The notes under the pieces were generated by a model. That model was not told the DNA's origin. It searched no databases and saw only the letters and a program-made list of their open reading frames with translations. Below, one piece after another: positions 23,001 through 32,800 of a stretch of 64,000 nucleotides of DNA. The stretch is from Heterodera schachtii. Lineage: Eukaryota > Nematoda > Chromadorea > Rhabditida > Heteroderidae. Each line of letters starts with the position of its first letter. The stretch's first letter is position 1. Where the stretch lies: the NCBI GenBank assembly GCA_023374025.1, contig SIJG01000121.1, positions 200,705 through 264,704 on the forward strand, read 5' to 3'. Position numbers and translations under genes: made by a program.

Positions 23001-25523
23001 TGCCCTATTTTAATTTTTGAAACAAGCGGCTTATGGTATTAGCATTGCTCGGCTATTCCCGTGGTATGCCAACTTTTCCAAAATGGTCACATGCTTCACC
23101 TGCCAGGATGACCAAGTCCGCCTCGCGCAACGCCGTTTTGTCCTCCTGGCGCATTTGCATGGCCGAGTGGGCGCAGAACAAAGCGCGAGCCATTCCGCCA
23201 AGGTACACCGGAACACCGAGTGCCTAAAAATGGAAATTCTTGAAATTTTCAATTTTTTTCGACACCTCGACAGTTTGTGCCAATTCGGCGGCGCTTTCAC
23301 CGGCGGTGCCATTGCCTGGCTGCCGACCAACAGAAGAGGGCGTTCGGCGGTGCTCAGCTACAATCATAAAAATGCAGCTTTGTAGTAATTTTTTGGAGTT
23401 TTTTAAAATTGGTGCCGAAATTTTTTGATTTTTTGGCGGAAAAATATGCAAAAACGAAAATGTAGGGAATTTTGGAATCCAAGAGCTAAAAAAGGTCGGA
23501 ATTTCGAGTATTTCAGAATTAATATGGGACTGGAAACCGGACCAAAGGGCTCAAAAAATTTTTGGCCAAACGGCATACAACCCACGAAAAAAATTTCGGA
23601 ATCGGAGGGCCCAAAAACGAACGGATTTTCATCCGGCTCACCAGGTTGGCCAATTGTTCAATCTGTGCCGTGGTGGGACGTGGAACGCACACCGGCAGCG
23701 GCAACAACGGCTGTTCCGGTTGCCAGACGTCACTGAACGTGTTGGCAATGTGCGTGCGGACATAGGCCTCGAGCAAGGAAAAAAAATATTTGTTTTTGGT
23801 AAAAGTTTACGGGCAGAAATTTGTTCCCTTTTTAACAAATTTTTCAAAATCAAAGTTCAATATTTTTTTTACAATTTTCATTGAAAAATTCTAAAATCCA
23901 AGAATTTTCAAAAACAAAAAATTTTTTGGCCGTTGGATTTTTAAATAATTGAAAATTGCATTAAATGCGCGCCGCTTACCTTCCCCTTTTTGGGCGTGTT
24001 GATGAGCCCCGCTTCGCGTTCCACCGATTTGTACGGGTACAGCACGTCAATTGGCAGCTCAACAAATACGGGCCCGGGAGTGCCCGACTTGGCCGTGGCA
24101 ATGGCATTTCTGGTGTAAAAAAAAATTGAAAAAAATGTTTAAATTTTTTTGGCACCGAATGGTCGGCACAATGTTCCGGACACAGGTGACTCGGGCGGAG
24201 AATTTGCACAACGAACGGACCAACGTCTGTTGATCAATGTCCTGGTGGAAAAAAAGTGGTGGGATTTTGCGGCGCAAATTTTGGAGTGTTTTTAGCTTTT
24301 TCGAAAAAATTTTTTAGGGATGAACTGAACACTCCCCCTCACTTAACAAACATTTTTCTGAATCTTTTAAAAAACCATGCAAAATATTGTATTATTAGAC
24401 TCACTGCTAACGATTCTGACTTACATTTTCATTAACTTCTCACTATGAAGCCTTAAAATTTAACACAAAAAAAAAAAAATCGCATGCAAATTTTTTTTTC
24501 TCGAGTTTAGGGGCTCGGATTGGTCGAAATGGGATGTCAAATTCGTTGGGTCAGAGACCCTGAAAAGTCCATTGAAACCCAAAAGAAGGGCTTCCCCTAT
24601 GATATTTAAAATCGGTCCCAAAACCGAAAGAGTACCAATGGTTCCTTTTATTTTTAAAAATTTGGCAATTTTCAAAAAAAAAAAACTCGGCATTTTTTTT
24701 GCGACGGTCTTATCGAGAGGCAGAAATTTTTTTATAAAATTAAAAATTCTGTTCACTTGCAAAGCCCCGCGTCCCTTCAAAAGGGAGGGCGACGCGCCGC
24801 CCAACAAAAGCACCGGCGACTCGGCCATTTGCGCACTTTTCAACGCGGTCACTGTGTTGGTGATGCCTAAAGCAGAATTTCCATGTTTTTTTTTTAATTT
24901 TGGCAAAAAAATTTTCTGACAAAATGCCTTATAGACCGAACAATTTCATGGAATTAAAATTTTTTTTAGAAAATTTAAAAGATTTCCTACGAAAAAAAAT
25001 TTTGCGTTTCTTTTTGATTTCATCAAAATTTGACAGAAAAACCCATCTAAAATTGGCCTTTTTGGCCCAAAATTGGTTAATTACCTAACCTACACTAATT
25101 CGACCTCTGAAAAATATTGGAAAATTCCTTAGGCCTAACTAAATTTTTTTTTAAATGCCTCGGATTTCTCCCCTGCCTCCCAAATCTGAACAATTTTCTG
25201 ACCCGGCCCGGCGGTGACCGCGGCCACCCCAATGTCCTGGCGCAGGCGAGCGGCCGCGTTCAAAAAAATTTTTTGAGCGGAAATTTGAAGCACCAATTTG
25301 TTCACAGGCGACCAAAATTGGCGAAATGTGACCACCACACAGGGTGAACAGCTCGCGAACACCATGGGCCTGAAATTTTAAGAATTAAAAAAAAATTGGT
25401 GGATTGGGCCCCAAATTTTTTTTTTTTAATTCTTGTTATAAAATCTCAAAAAAAAACAACAAAAGTACACCTTCAAAACTTCGGCCACAAGTTCACCGCC
25501 ATGCCTTGAGATTCAGTGTCAAC
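20009..25523 (-). CDS. ILVBL-like thiamine-diphosphate enzyme (13 exons)
   Basis: Exons (minus): 25523-25471, 25369-25203, 24866-24757, 24241-24156, 24109-23980, 23767-23642, 23357-23266, 23223-23100, 22731-22607, 22170-22003, about 21628-21444, 20869-20741, 20272-20009. Landmarks in order: [79 protein letters not shown]; the ThDP motif [15 protein letters not shown]; and the end L-I-G-R-T-N-F-R. Known relatives are 2-hydroxyacyl-CoA lyases of the ER (ILVBL/HACL2), which cleave 2-hydroxy fatty acyl-CoA. Oddities: an in-frame TGA at 20183-20185, one-base shifts in several exons, and loss of the segment that should hold the catalytic Glu (about 25265-25300). The gene is either decaying or carries sequence errors. 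Confidence 0.8.
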
Positions 25524-26640
25524 CTAGAAATGTCATGGTAATTTTTTTTGTGAAAATTTTATGAATTTTTAACTTTTTACCCGAAGAATGCCGTAATAAA
25601 TGGCTTCCCACTTCTAAGCCCATTCCCGAATTCGAAACAAAATGTCGAGATTTGTCAGACGTAAAATTTTGATCCAAATTAAGAGGCACAAGGCAACGAT
25701 AAACAAAACAAAAAAAGTTCAGAGAAGCCCCAAAAAACAGGAGGTTTGACTCTGAAATTTGTGCGACTCCGCTAAAAATTGAAACAAATCAGTGCTTCCC
25801 GGGTAGGTCACGGGCGGAAGCTCCAAATTTACATAAAGATAACAAAAGATATTAAAGTTGAGTGTTTGTATGTGTCTATGTGTGTGTCCATGTTTGAATT
25901 TGTGTGGCGTTTTGTTATTATTTTGTGTTAAAAATGTGTTTGAAAAATGAAATGTTTTTTTTCTTTTTTTCATTTTGAATTTGCTTTTGACATTGAAAAA
26001 AGCAGTTTCATAAAAATGTACTTCCTTTTTTTTATTTGTTTGTCAAATTTATTTATTTTTTGATTTATTTTTATTATATAAGAGATAAATTTGTACAAAT
26101 TAATTTACCTATGTTGAATTTGTTTTGTACATTCCTTCTTTAGGTTTTCATCAAAGTTTTTCCATTGTTGACACCTTAAAATGATACCTAAAAATGAAAT
26201 TTAAAAGACATGAAAATGTCACTATCTTGGTATATTAAAGAATGACAATTTTTATTTTCTTTTGCTGAAAATGGTAACAAATGTTGTGACATAAGAAAAA
26301 GCTAAGAAAAAAGGAAAATGCTATGAAATTTGCATAATAAAGTGCCAATTAGAAGAAAAAGGGACAAGAATAATGCTAACAAATGTTATGCCATAAGAAA
26401 TAACGATTTAAATGCCAATGTAAATAGGCCCCCGGCTGAAGTTGCACTTTAGTGGAAGCGAGGCGCGAAGCGGCCGAGCCCCCCGCCCCAACCAAAAAAA
26501 AGAGGAAAAAATGCCAGGTTTGAGTCCCGGTGAATGGAGATTAAGTTCCAGTGATTGGAGTGTGTAGGATTCAGTTCCGGTGATTGTAATGCCAGTTTCG
26601 TGGAAGTGAGGCCGCGAAGTGGCCGAGCCCCCGCCCCACC
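25524..26640. other. Stretch without a recognised gene
   Basis: AT-rich. Near 26430-26650 there are two similar copies of a GC-rich piece (GAAGCGAGGCGCGAAGCGGCCGAGC and a relative), leading into the minisatellite. The first exon(s) of the ILVBL-like gene may lie here, but I could not identify them. Confidence 0.4.
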
Positions 26641-26689
26641 GGTTCAACACCCGAATACACAAAAAAAAATGCCGAGGTCTGAGTCTCGG

Positions 26690-27205
26690 TGAATGGGATG
26701 CCGAAAAGTTGGTGAGATTGAGTCCCAGTGATTGGAATGCTGGTGAATTAGTCCCAGTGATTGAAATACCATTGAAATGCTGGTGGGTTAGTTCCGGCGA
26801 TTGGAATGTTGGTGGGTTGAGTTTAAGTAATTGAAATGCTGGTGGGTTAGTCCCGGCGATTGGAATGCTGGTGATTTGAGTTCCGGCGATTGGAATGCTG
26901 GTGGAATTGAGTCCCGGCGATTGGAATTTTGGTGCGTTGAGTCCCAGTGTTGGAATGCCGGAGAATTGAGTCCCAGTGATTGAAATTTAGTCCCGGCGAT
27001 GGGAATGCTGGTGGGTTGAGCCCCAGTGATTGAAATGCCGGAGGATTGTCCGGGTGATTGGAATGCTTGTGGGTTGAGTCCCGGCGATTGGAATTTTGAT
27101 GCGTTGTGTCCCAGTGTTGGAGTGCCGGAGAATTGAGTCCCAGTGATTGGAATGCTGGTGGGTTGAGTCCCGGTGTTGGAATGTCGTAGAATTGAGTCCC
27201 AGTGT
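26690..27205 (+). repeat. Minisatellite, unit about 30-37 bases
   Basis: About fifteen imperfect copies of GATTGGAATGCTGGTGGGTTGAGTCCCGGC, with unit lengths varying by a few bases. Bounded on the right by AGAGGCCGCGAAGCGGCCGAGCC, a relative of the left-hand boundary, so the array may be part of a larger inverted-repeat element. Confidence 0.9.
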
Positions 27206-27548
27206 TTTTTTTAAACCATAAGAAAATGCCAAGAGAGGGGTGAGAGGCCGCGAAGCGGCCGAGCCATAATAGTCGGTTTTATCATTCATAATTATACAAC
27301 ACAATCGTACTGCCTAGCGGGGGGATGCGCCGAAGGCGCTAACCCCGCTAATAACAATTAAATAGAATAATTTAAAACTATCAATATGACAAGCGAAAAT
27401 AGCAGCAGTAAAAATTATGCTTTATTATTACATTTTGAAAAATTTTTAATGCCGAAATGGGGCGAGTTACGAAAACATTAAAAGCGAAAATTCATTTTAA
27501 ACCCACAGATTAATTCTTTTGCGTTTTCTTACATTATTTTTCTTCAAA

Positions 27549-28512
27549 ATGATGCAACAAATCGCTTTCGCCACCGACCTTCCGTCTCCGATGCAAGTAT
27601 GCAATTTTTGAGTTCTGAATGAATTGTGAACAAATTTCGTTTCGCGAAATAACGTTTGAATCACATTAATTTAGCCGCCCGGACTGCCTGAGCAACTATG
27701 TCTTGGACATGATCGGTTTCCTGCGGTCCCATGTCTACAGCCACCACGGGGCCGACCACAACCGTAAGCCCAATGCGCCCGGCCTGGTGTTGAGTTTGTC
27801 CAACACGGACCCAAACCCCGCCGGTGTCATCGCAGGAGCCGGTAATCTATAAGACAAATTGTTTTTCCTATCTTTGATACAACTCAAAAAAATTTAATTA
27901 CTTGGGAGGGAAAAATTGGGACCTATTTAATACGTAATTCAACAAGCTCAGAACTAATTATGGCATTGTCTAAAAAATGCACAATTCCTTTTTATAGGTA
28001 GAACCGTCATATACACGGTCTACCGGTGCAGGAGGGTTGGTGCCCGGTCGTTGTCCGTGACGTTCCTGCACGACAAAGACGCGCGGATGTGCTACGTGAG
28101 TGCCCTTGAACGCGCCCAGATGCTGCTTGGCCTTCACCATCTGCCGCCTCTCGCCATCAGGCGGTGGCCGAACGCCCACGCCTTTGGACCGTCCGGCAGC
28201 GCAGCCATTCGGTGTGCCGTTGTGTCTCTGATGACCAACCGCCTCTGCCGGTCCGACACTGCAGGTCTCCGTGAACGTCGACGGCTTCACCGACCTCCTC
28301 TTCGGCGTCGTTTTCCTGGCGGCGAAGGCGCACGTGCGGCAGGCTTCACCCGCTTGGTGCTGGCCACGCAGGACCGGGAGATCTGGGAGGCGTTGCTGGC
28401 GGCGGACACGGATGGGCTGACAGCTGTGTTCGTCGGCACGGGGCGGCAGCTGCTGGCAGAGATGTTCAGGCGTTTGCGGGAGAGGAGCAGTGAGCGGCGG
28501 CACAACAACTAA
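27549..28512 (+). CDS. Stand-alone Lon (S16) protease-domain protein
   Basis: Exon 1 27549-27596 (M-M-Q-Q-I-A-F-A), exon 2 27675-27841 (R-P-D-C-L-S-N-Y...K-P-N-A-P-G-L-V-L-S-L), exon 3 27998-28512. Exon 3 has V-T-F-L-H-D-K-D-A, S-A-L-E-R-A-Q-M-L-L-G-L, F-G-P-S-G-S-A-A-I-R-C-A-V-V-S-L-M and N-R-L-C-R-S-D-T-A; then an extra base (about 28268) shifts the frame until about 28330, after which F-T-R-L-V-L-A-T-Q-D and V-F-V-G-T-G-R-Q-L-L are in frame again. In the shifted window the true frame still spells F-L-A-A-K-A, giving the dyad Lys. The order matches a whole Lon proteolytic domain, about 240 residues, but exon 1 starts it, so there is no AAA+ ATPase or N-domain. Exon 1 is one base longer than its 42464 counterpart. 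No signal peptide is evident. Substrate unknown. Confidence 0.7.
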
Positions 28513-28519
28513 CCCAAAC

Positions 28520-28600
28520 GGCCCTCTTTAGGGCCACAATTTATCATTTGGACGAAATGACTTTTGAAAAAGACCGACCCAAACGGCCCTCCTTAGGGCC
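28520..28600. repeat. Two hairpins after Lon-like stop codon
   Basis: GGCCCTCTTTAGGGCC (28520-28535) and GGCCCTCCTTAGGGCC (28585-28600), each within CCAAACGGCCCT...AGGGCCAC, starting 8 bases beyond the stop. Both recur after the copy at 43.1 kb. They could be 3'-UTR structures or ends of the duplicated unit. Confidence 0.75.
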
Positions 28601-28919
28601 ACCACAATCATAGGAAAAATTGAAAGATATGTGTACCAACCCAAATACCTCGAATGATATTATCATTCGACGCCTCTCAGTCTGTAATGCATGAATCCGA
28701 AAGAATTTTTTGGCGGAAACCATTTTGGGCCGAGTTATGGGCCCGGGACTGAAATGACCAAATGGCTGTGGGACTGAACCGTCCAAAAAAATTGTAATGG
28801 ACAAGTGTACAAATTAAAAGTGAATTGGTGAGTGTATTTTGGCCATAACACCGCACACTCGACTACGGCGGCCAGTAGGTGGGGCGAGACTACGGGCTAC
28901 GGAAGAAATCGCGCGTGAT

Positions 28920-28979
28920 CCGCAGGCGGTTGACTGATTGGCGGGGGCCCTTCGGGCCCCCGCAGTCAACCGCCTGTGG
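28920..28979. repeat. Long GC-rich hairpin
   Basis: The inner stem GCGGGGGCCC/GGGCCCCCGC closes a TTC loop; the outer stem GCAGGCGGTTGACTG pairs with CAGTCAACCGCCTGT, with a four-base bulge (ATTG). About 25 pairs in all. Confidence 0.85.
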
Positions 28980-29161
28980 CGCTCGTCAGACTGCTTCCTC
29001 CGCCCTCCGTCTCGCCTCACTACTTGCTCCGTCTTTGCATGCTCGCCAAGGCGGGCGCTGCGCGTCCTCAGAATTGATTTCTGGCAATTATAAACCAAGA
29101 GGAATCGATCCATTACAATTTTTTATCAGAATCATTTTTTGAGGTTTTGAGGACCCATAAC

Positions 29162-29457
29162 TAGGGCCGCAACTTTTAGTGAAAAAACTTTTTTTTTGCT
29201 CAATTGTTTTGAAGAAAGGAGCTAAAAAACGCATTTCTGCATTAAAAATTTTCGATTCTGATGTCACTATCTGTCGCTAGAAATCACTATTTTGGCGACT
29301 TCGTCACTAAAATAGTTGAAAATCACTATTTTGGCGTTTTGTCACTATTCGTCACTATTTTGGACTTTTTGTCACTATTTCTTCACTATTTTGGGATTTT
29401 TACTCACTATTTTAGTTAACTATTTTGGGATTTTTCTTCACTAAAAGTTGCGGCCCT
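29162..29457. mobile_element. Nested short hAT-like MITE with CACTATTTTG repeats
   Basis: Ends TAGGGCCGCAACTTTTAGTG and CACTAAAAGTTGCGGCCCTA (the last A at 29458 may be counted either way), with the direct repeat CCCATAAC on both sides (29154-29161 and 29459-29466). The inside is mostly CACTATTTTGG/GTCACTATT repeats. A related right end is seen at about 15500-15545. Confidence 0.8.
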
Positions 29458-29883
29458 ACCCATAACTTTTGTCAATTTTCTTTTGGATCAAAAATTCTTA
29501 CGGATGCATCCTTTACATGCCGAGAGGAAGCGATTGATATATATTTTCTGGCATTTTATGAGGCTTAGGGATTTGGACGGTTCAGTCCCACAGCCATTTG
29601 GTCATTTCAGTCCCGGGCCCATAACTCGTCCCAAAATGGTTTCTGCCAAAAAATCTTTCGGATTTATGCATTACAGACCGAAAGGCGTCGAATGATATAT
29701 CATCCAAGGTATTTGGTTTGGTACACATATTCTTCAATTTTACCCAATCATATATTTGCGCGAAATGCCTTTTTTATAAAGATTCGTTTTAGTTTTAAAA
29801 AAATTGAGGACGGTTTACGGACAGAAACAATCATTCATTGTTCATTTTTCCCTATTTTTTTGGACTGCACTTCAGCAGAAACA

Positions 29884-32800
29884 ATGCTCACCAGAGAATA
29901 GTGAGTTATTTATATATTGTTTTTCCGTCATCATTCTTTTGACACCTCATTAATTAATTACGTTGTTAATTGGTTCATTCACTCTTTTGTGTTTCATTTA
30001 GTCGCATTGTTATGCCGTTGACCACTGAAGAGTATCAAATTGCCCAATTGTTTTGCTTGGAGGAGGGAGCGCGACAGGTTGGAGGAATTTGCGGCGCGAA
30101 AATCTTTTTTTTTTTGTTTTCAAAAGTCATGAAAACATGCTACCATAGGTTTTCGGGGTTGCTGGTCATGAAATCGGTATTCTTTTCGACGAATTCTGAA
30201 CGCCGAGTCCGATTTCGAACAGAAAATTTCGAAAATTCAAATTTTTCGAATTTCCTTTTAAGTTTAAAAATGGTTTGAATGATTCTTTTATTGAAGGAAG
30301 CACTGATGACTCAGTTCGTTTCCATGCTGCATTTAACAAAGTACATACCTAAAACGAAAAATGTGAAATTCAAAATCCGAGTTTTGTACTTTTTGTTCGA
30401 CTTCGAGTCCGGGATTCAGAATTGGTCGGAATGGATGCCGGGTTCGTGTTTACGACTTTAATGACCCCGAAAACCCTTGGAAAACATTAATTTTTTTTTT
30501 TCAAAAATGGGGGGGGGGGGCAAATGTTTGATGGAGTGGCGGTTTATGTGCATTTTCCCTTTTCAGTTAGAGGAGAGGGGCGATGTAGAAGAACGCATTC
30601 AAGTGGTGCGCGACAACGAGCCATTCGAAGGCCAAAATCTGTGCAATGGCCGATTCACATCCGGACACTTTTCGCACAAAATTTACCATTTCAATTCGTG
30701 AGTTTTGGAGGGATTGTAATGGCTCCCGGACTTTTCGACAGAGGACTTTTCGACAGCAAAGGACTTTTCGACAGAAACACAAAAAATAATGGACTTTTCG
30801 ACAGTAAACATAAAAACAAATAATTTTTATTAAAATAAATTATATTGCTTGTCAGTTTTACTAAATTTCTTAGAAATTAACATACTATAATATGTATTGC
30901 TAAATCATTATCACTAGAGCTAATATTTTTAGGTTTTTACCTAATTTTTTTTCCTGAGCTCTCAGTGACCTTAAACGCACGAAAAAATGTTTTTTTGCAG
31001 TTGTTAAGCAATTTTCGATTTCTTAGCATCTATTTTCTAGGTTTTTATTTTTTAGCACTTTAAATTAATAAATTTTTGCCAAAAATCTATGAATAAAATG
31101 GTAATAAAAACGAAAAATACACCCCCCTAAAAGTCTATCAAAAAATTTCAAAAAAATACATCTTAAGAAAAGAAAATTTTTTAAAAAATCATCTCCATTT
31201 ATTTGTTTACATTCTTGAAAAGATTTTTGAATTTAAAAATTAAGTATCTCGATAATTATTTGAATTAATTTGTTGCTTTTGAATAAAATTTTAAATTTTA
31301 CATCCCTAAATTTGAAACTTAATTACATTTTACTGTCGAAAAATCCCCTCCTCAACTTTTAAATATTTCTGTCGAAAAGTCCTTCTGTCGAAAAGTCCTC
31401 TGTCGAAAAATCCGGCGCCCATTGTAATTAGGGTTGGTCGAGATATAATGAATGCTGCTAATTGGTCGCTAGCGTTTTTAGAGGTCGTTCTGATCACGAG
31501 TGATCAGCGACCCTGAAAACCCTTGGCAGCATGTTTTCATGGTTTTTGAAAACAAAAAAAAATTTCAAAAAAGGGGGGCAACCGTCGGCAGTATTACCCT
31601 CGAATATATAGCATATTTTTAGTTCTGATCGTTTATTGCATATGTTTATGGCGCTTAAGTTTTGTTTCCGTGTTGTTTTAAACCGATTTTGTGAACCAAA
31701 ATGCTAAATTTGCAACTTTCAGCTTTTTGTTGTTCGAATTCGGGTCCGGGCTTTGGAATTGGCAGAAATGGATCCCGAATTCAAAAAACGGGTGCTACCA
31801 CCCGGCTGTAGTATTACCATGAAATATGTAATCAATGCTAATTGGTTGCTCGCGAATTTTCCAGAAAAAAGCTGCCCTCTCTTCTGCGCCGGCTTTGCCA
31901 AAGGGTTCGATGAATGTGCATGAAAAAGTGTGGAACGCCTTCCCGTACTGGAAAGAGGAGCTGACCAACCCGGATTTCATGAAGGACAACTTCATGATTC
32001 GGATGGAAACAATGCTTTTGAGTGATCGTGGCACCACAAAAAACGTATGTTTGATGGATAGGATAAATCATCATCATCATCACCAAATTGTCGATTATTT
32101 TCCCGTGAGCCCGAATTTTTGGACTATACTTTTTTCATTGTTTGTCAACCAAATTCAATTCAATGTTGTTATCATTCCAAAGCTGAACATGTTTAGAAAT
32201 TGTATCTATGCAATTGCTTGGCGATTAGACAATTGCCAAAAAAGTTATAATATGAAAATTGCGAAAAAGTCGAGATTTTTGAAAATTTTATCTTCATTTT
32301 TATACTTTTGGTATCATTCGAAAGCTGAACATGTTTAGAAATTGTATCTATGCAATTGCTTAGCGATTAGTGCTGTATCCGCAGCATTCAAAATTTCATA
32401 TTTTGTGCATAATGTAAATTGCCCTACTTTCCCCGACCCAATCCCGTAATAAATTTGTCCCTCTGTTCATCCCATCCCAAGCCAATCCAATCCCTCTTAT
32501 TTCTAATGTTATCGTGCCATTTCTTCTCATTCACCTCTGTTGCATATGCCATCCATTTCTCTTATTCCCTTTTGTGTTTTGCCGTCATTGCCCCTCATCC
32601 TATCCAAAGTCCATCCCCATTGTGCCAGTATATAAGTCCACTCAATTTCCCCCTCGGGGGCTGCGAGATGTCTGCGGTGGGTCAGTCTGTGCCATTCCTT
32701 GCCTTTGGCAATTCTCTCCCAAATAACCAATTGCACTGACCCACCCAAAATGCTCTGAGGTTGTTGTTGATCCAAACTATTCCCGGTTTTTTATCATATA

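Larger units (their letters stand above)
28613..29744. mobile_element. Foldback element, GG...CC ends, 8-bp TSD
   Basis: The arms 28613-28800 and about 29560-29744 are inverted copies (ATATGTGTACCAACCCAAATACC against its complement; GACTGAAATGACC; GACTGAACCGTCC). It is flanked by CAATCATA at 28605-28612 and 29745-29752. The uninserted site survives at 43233-43240 (CAATCATG) in the Lon duplicate. It contains a strong GC hairpin (28920-28979) and a nested short element (29162-29457). No coding frame recognised. Confidence 0.9.

Noticed and set aside
28270..28330. Possible small intron to explain the frame change in the 28 kb Lon-like copy
   Set aside because: The duplicate at 42.9 kb is collinear base for base apart from single insertions; no GT-AG pair of suitable size restores both motifs.
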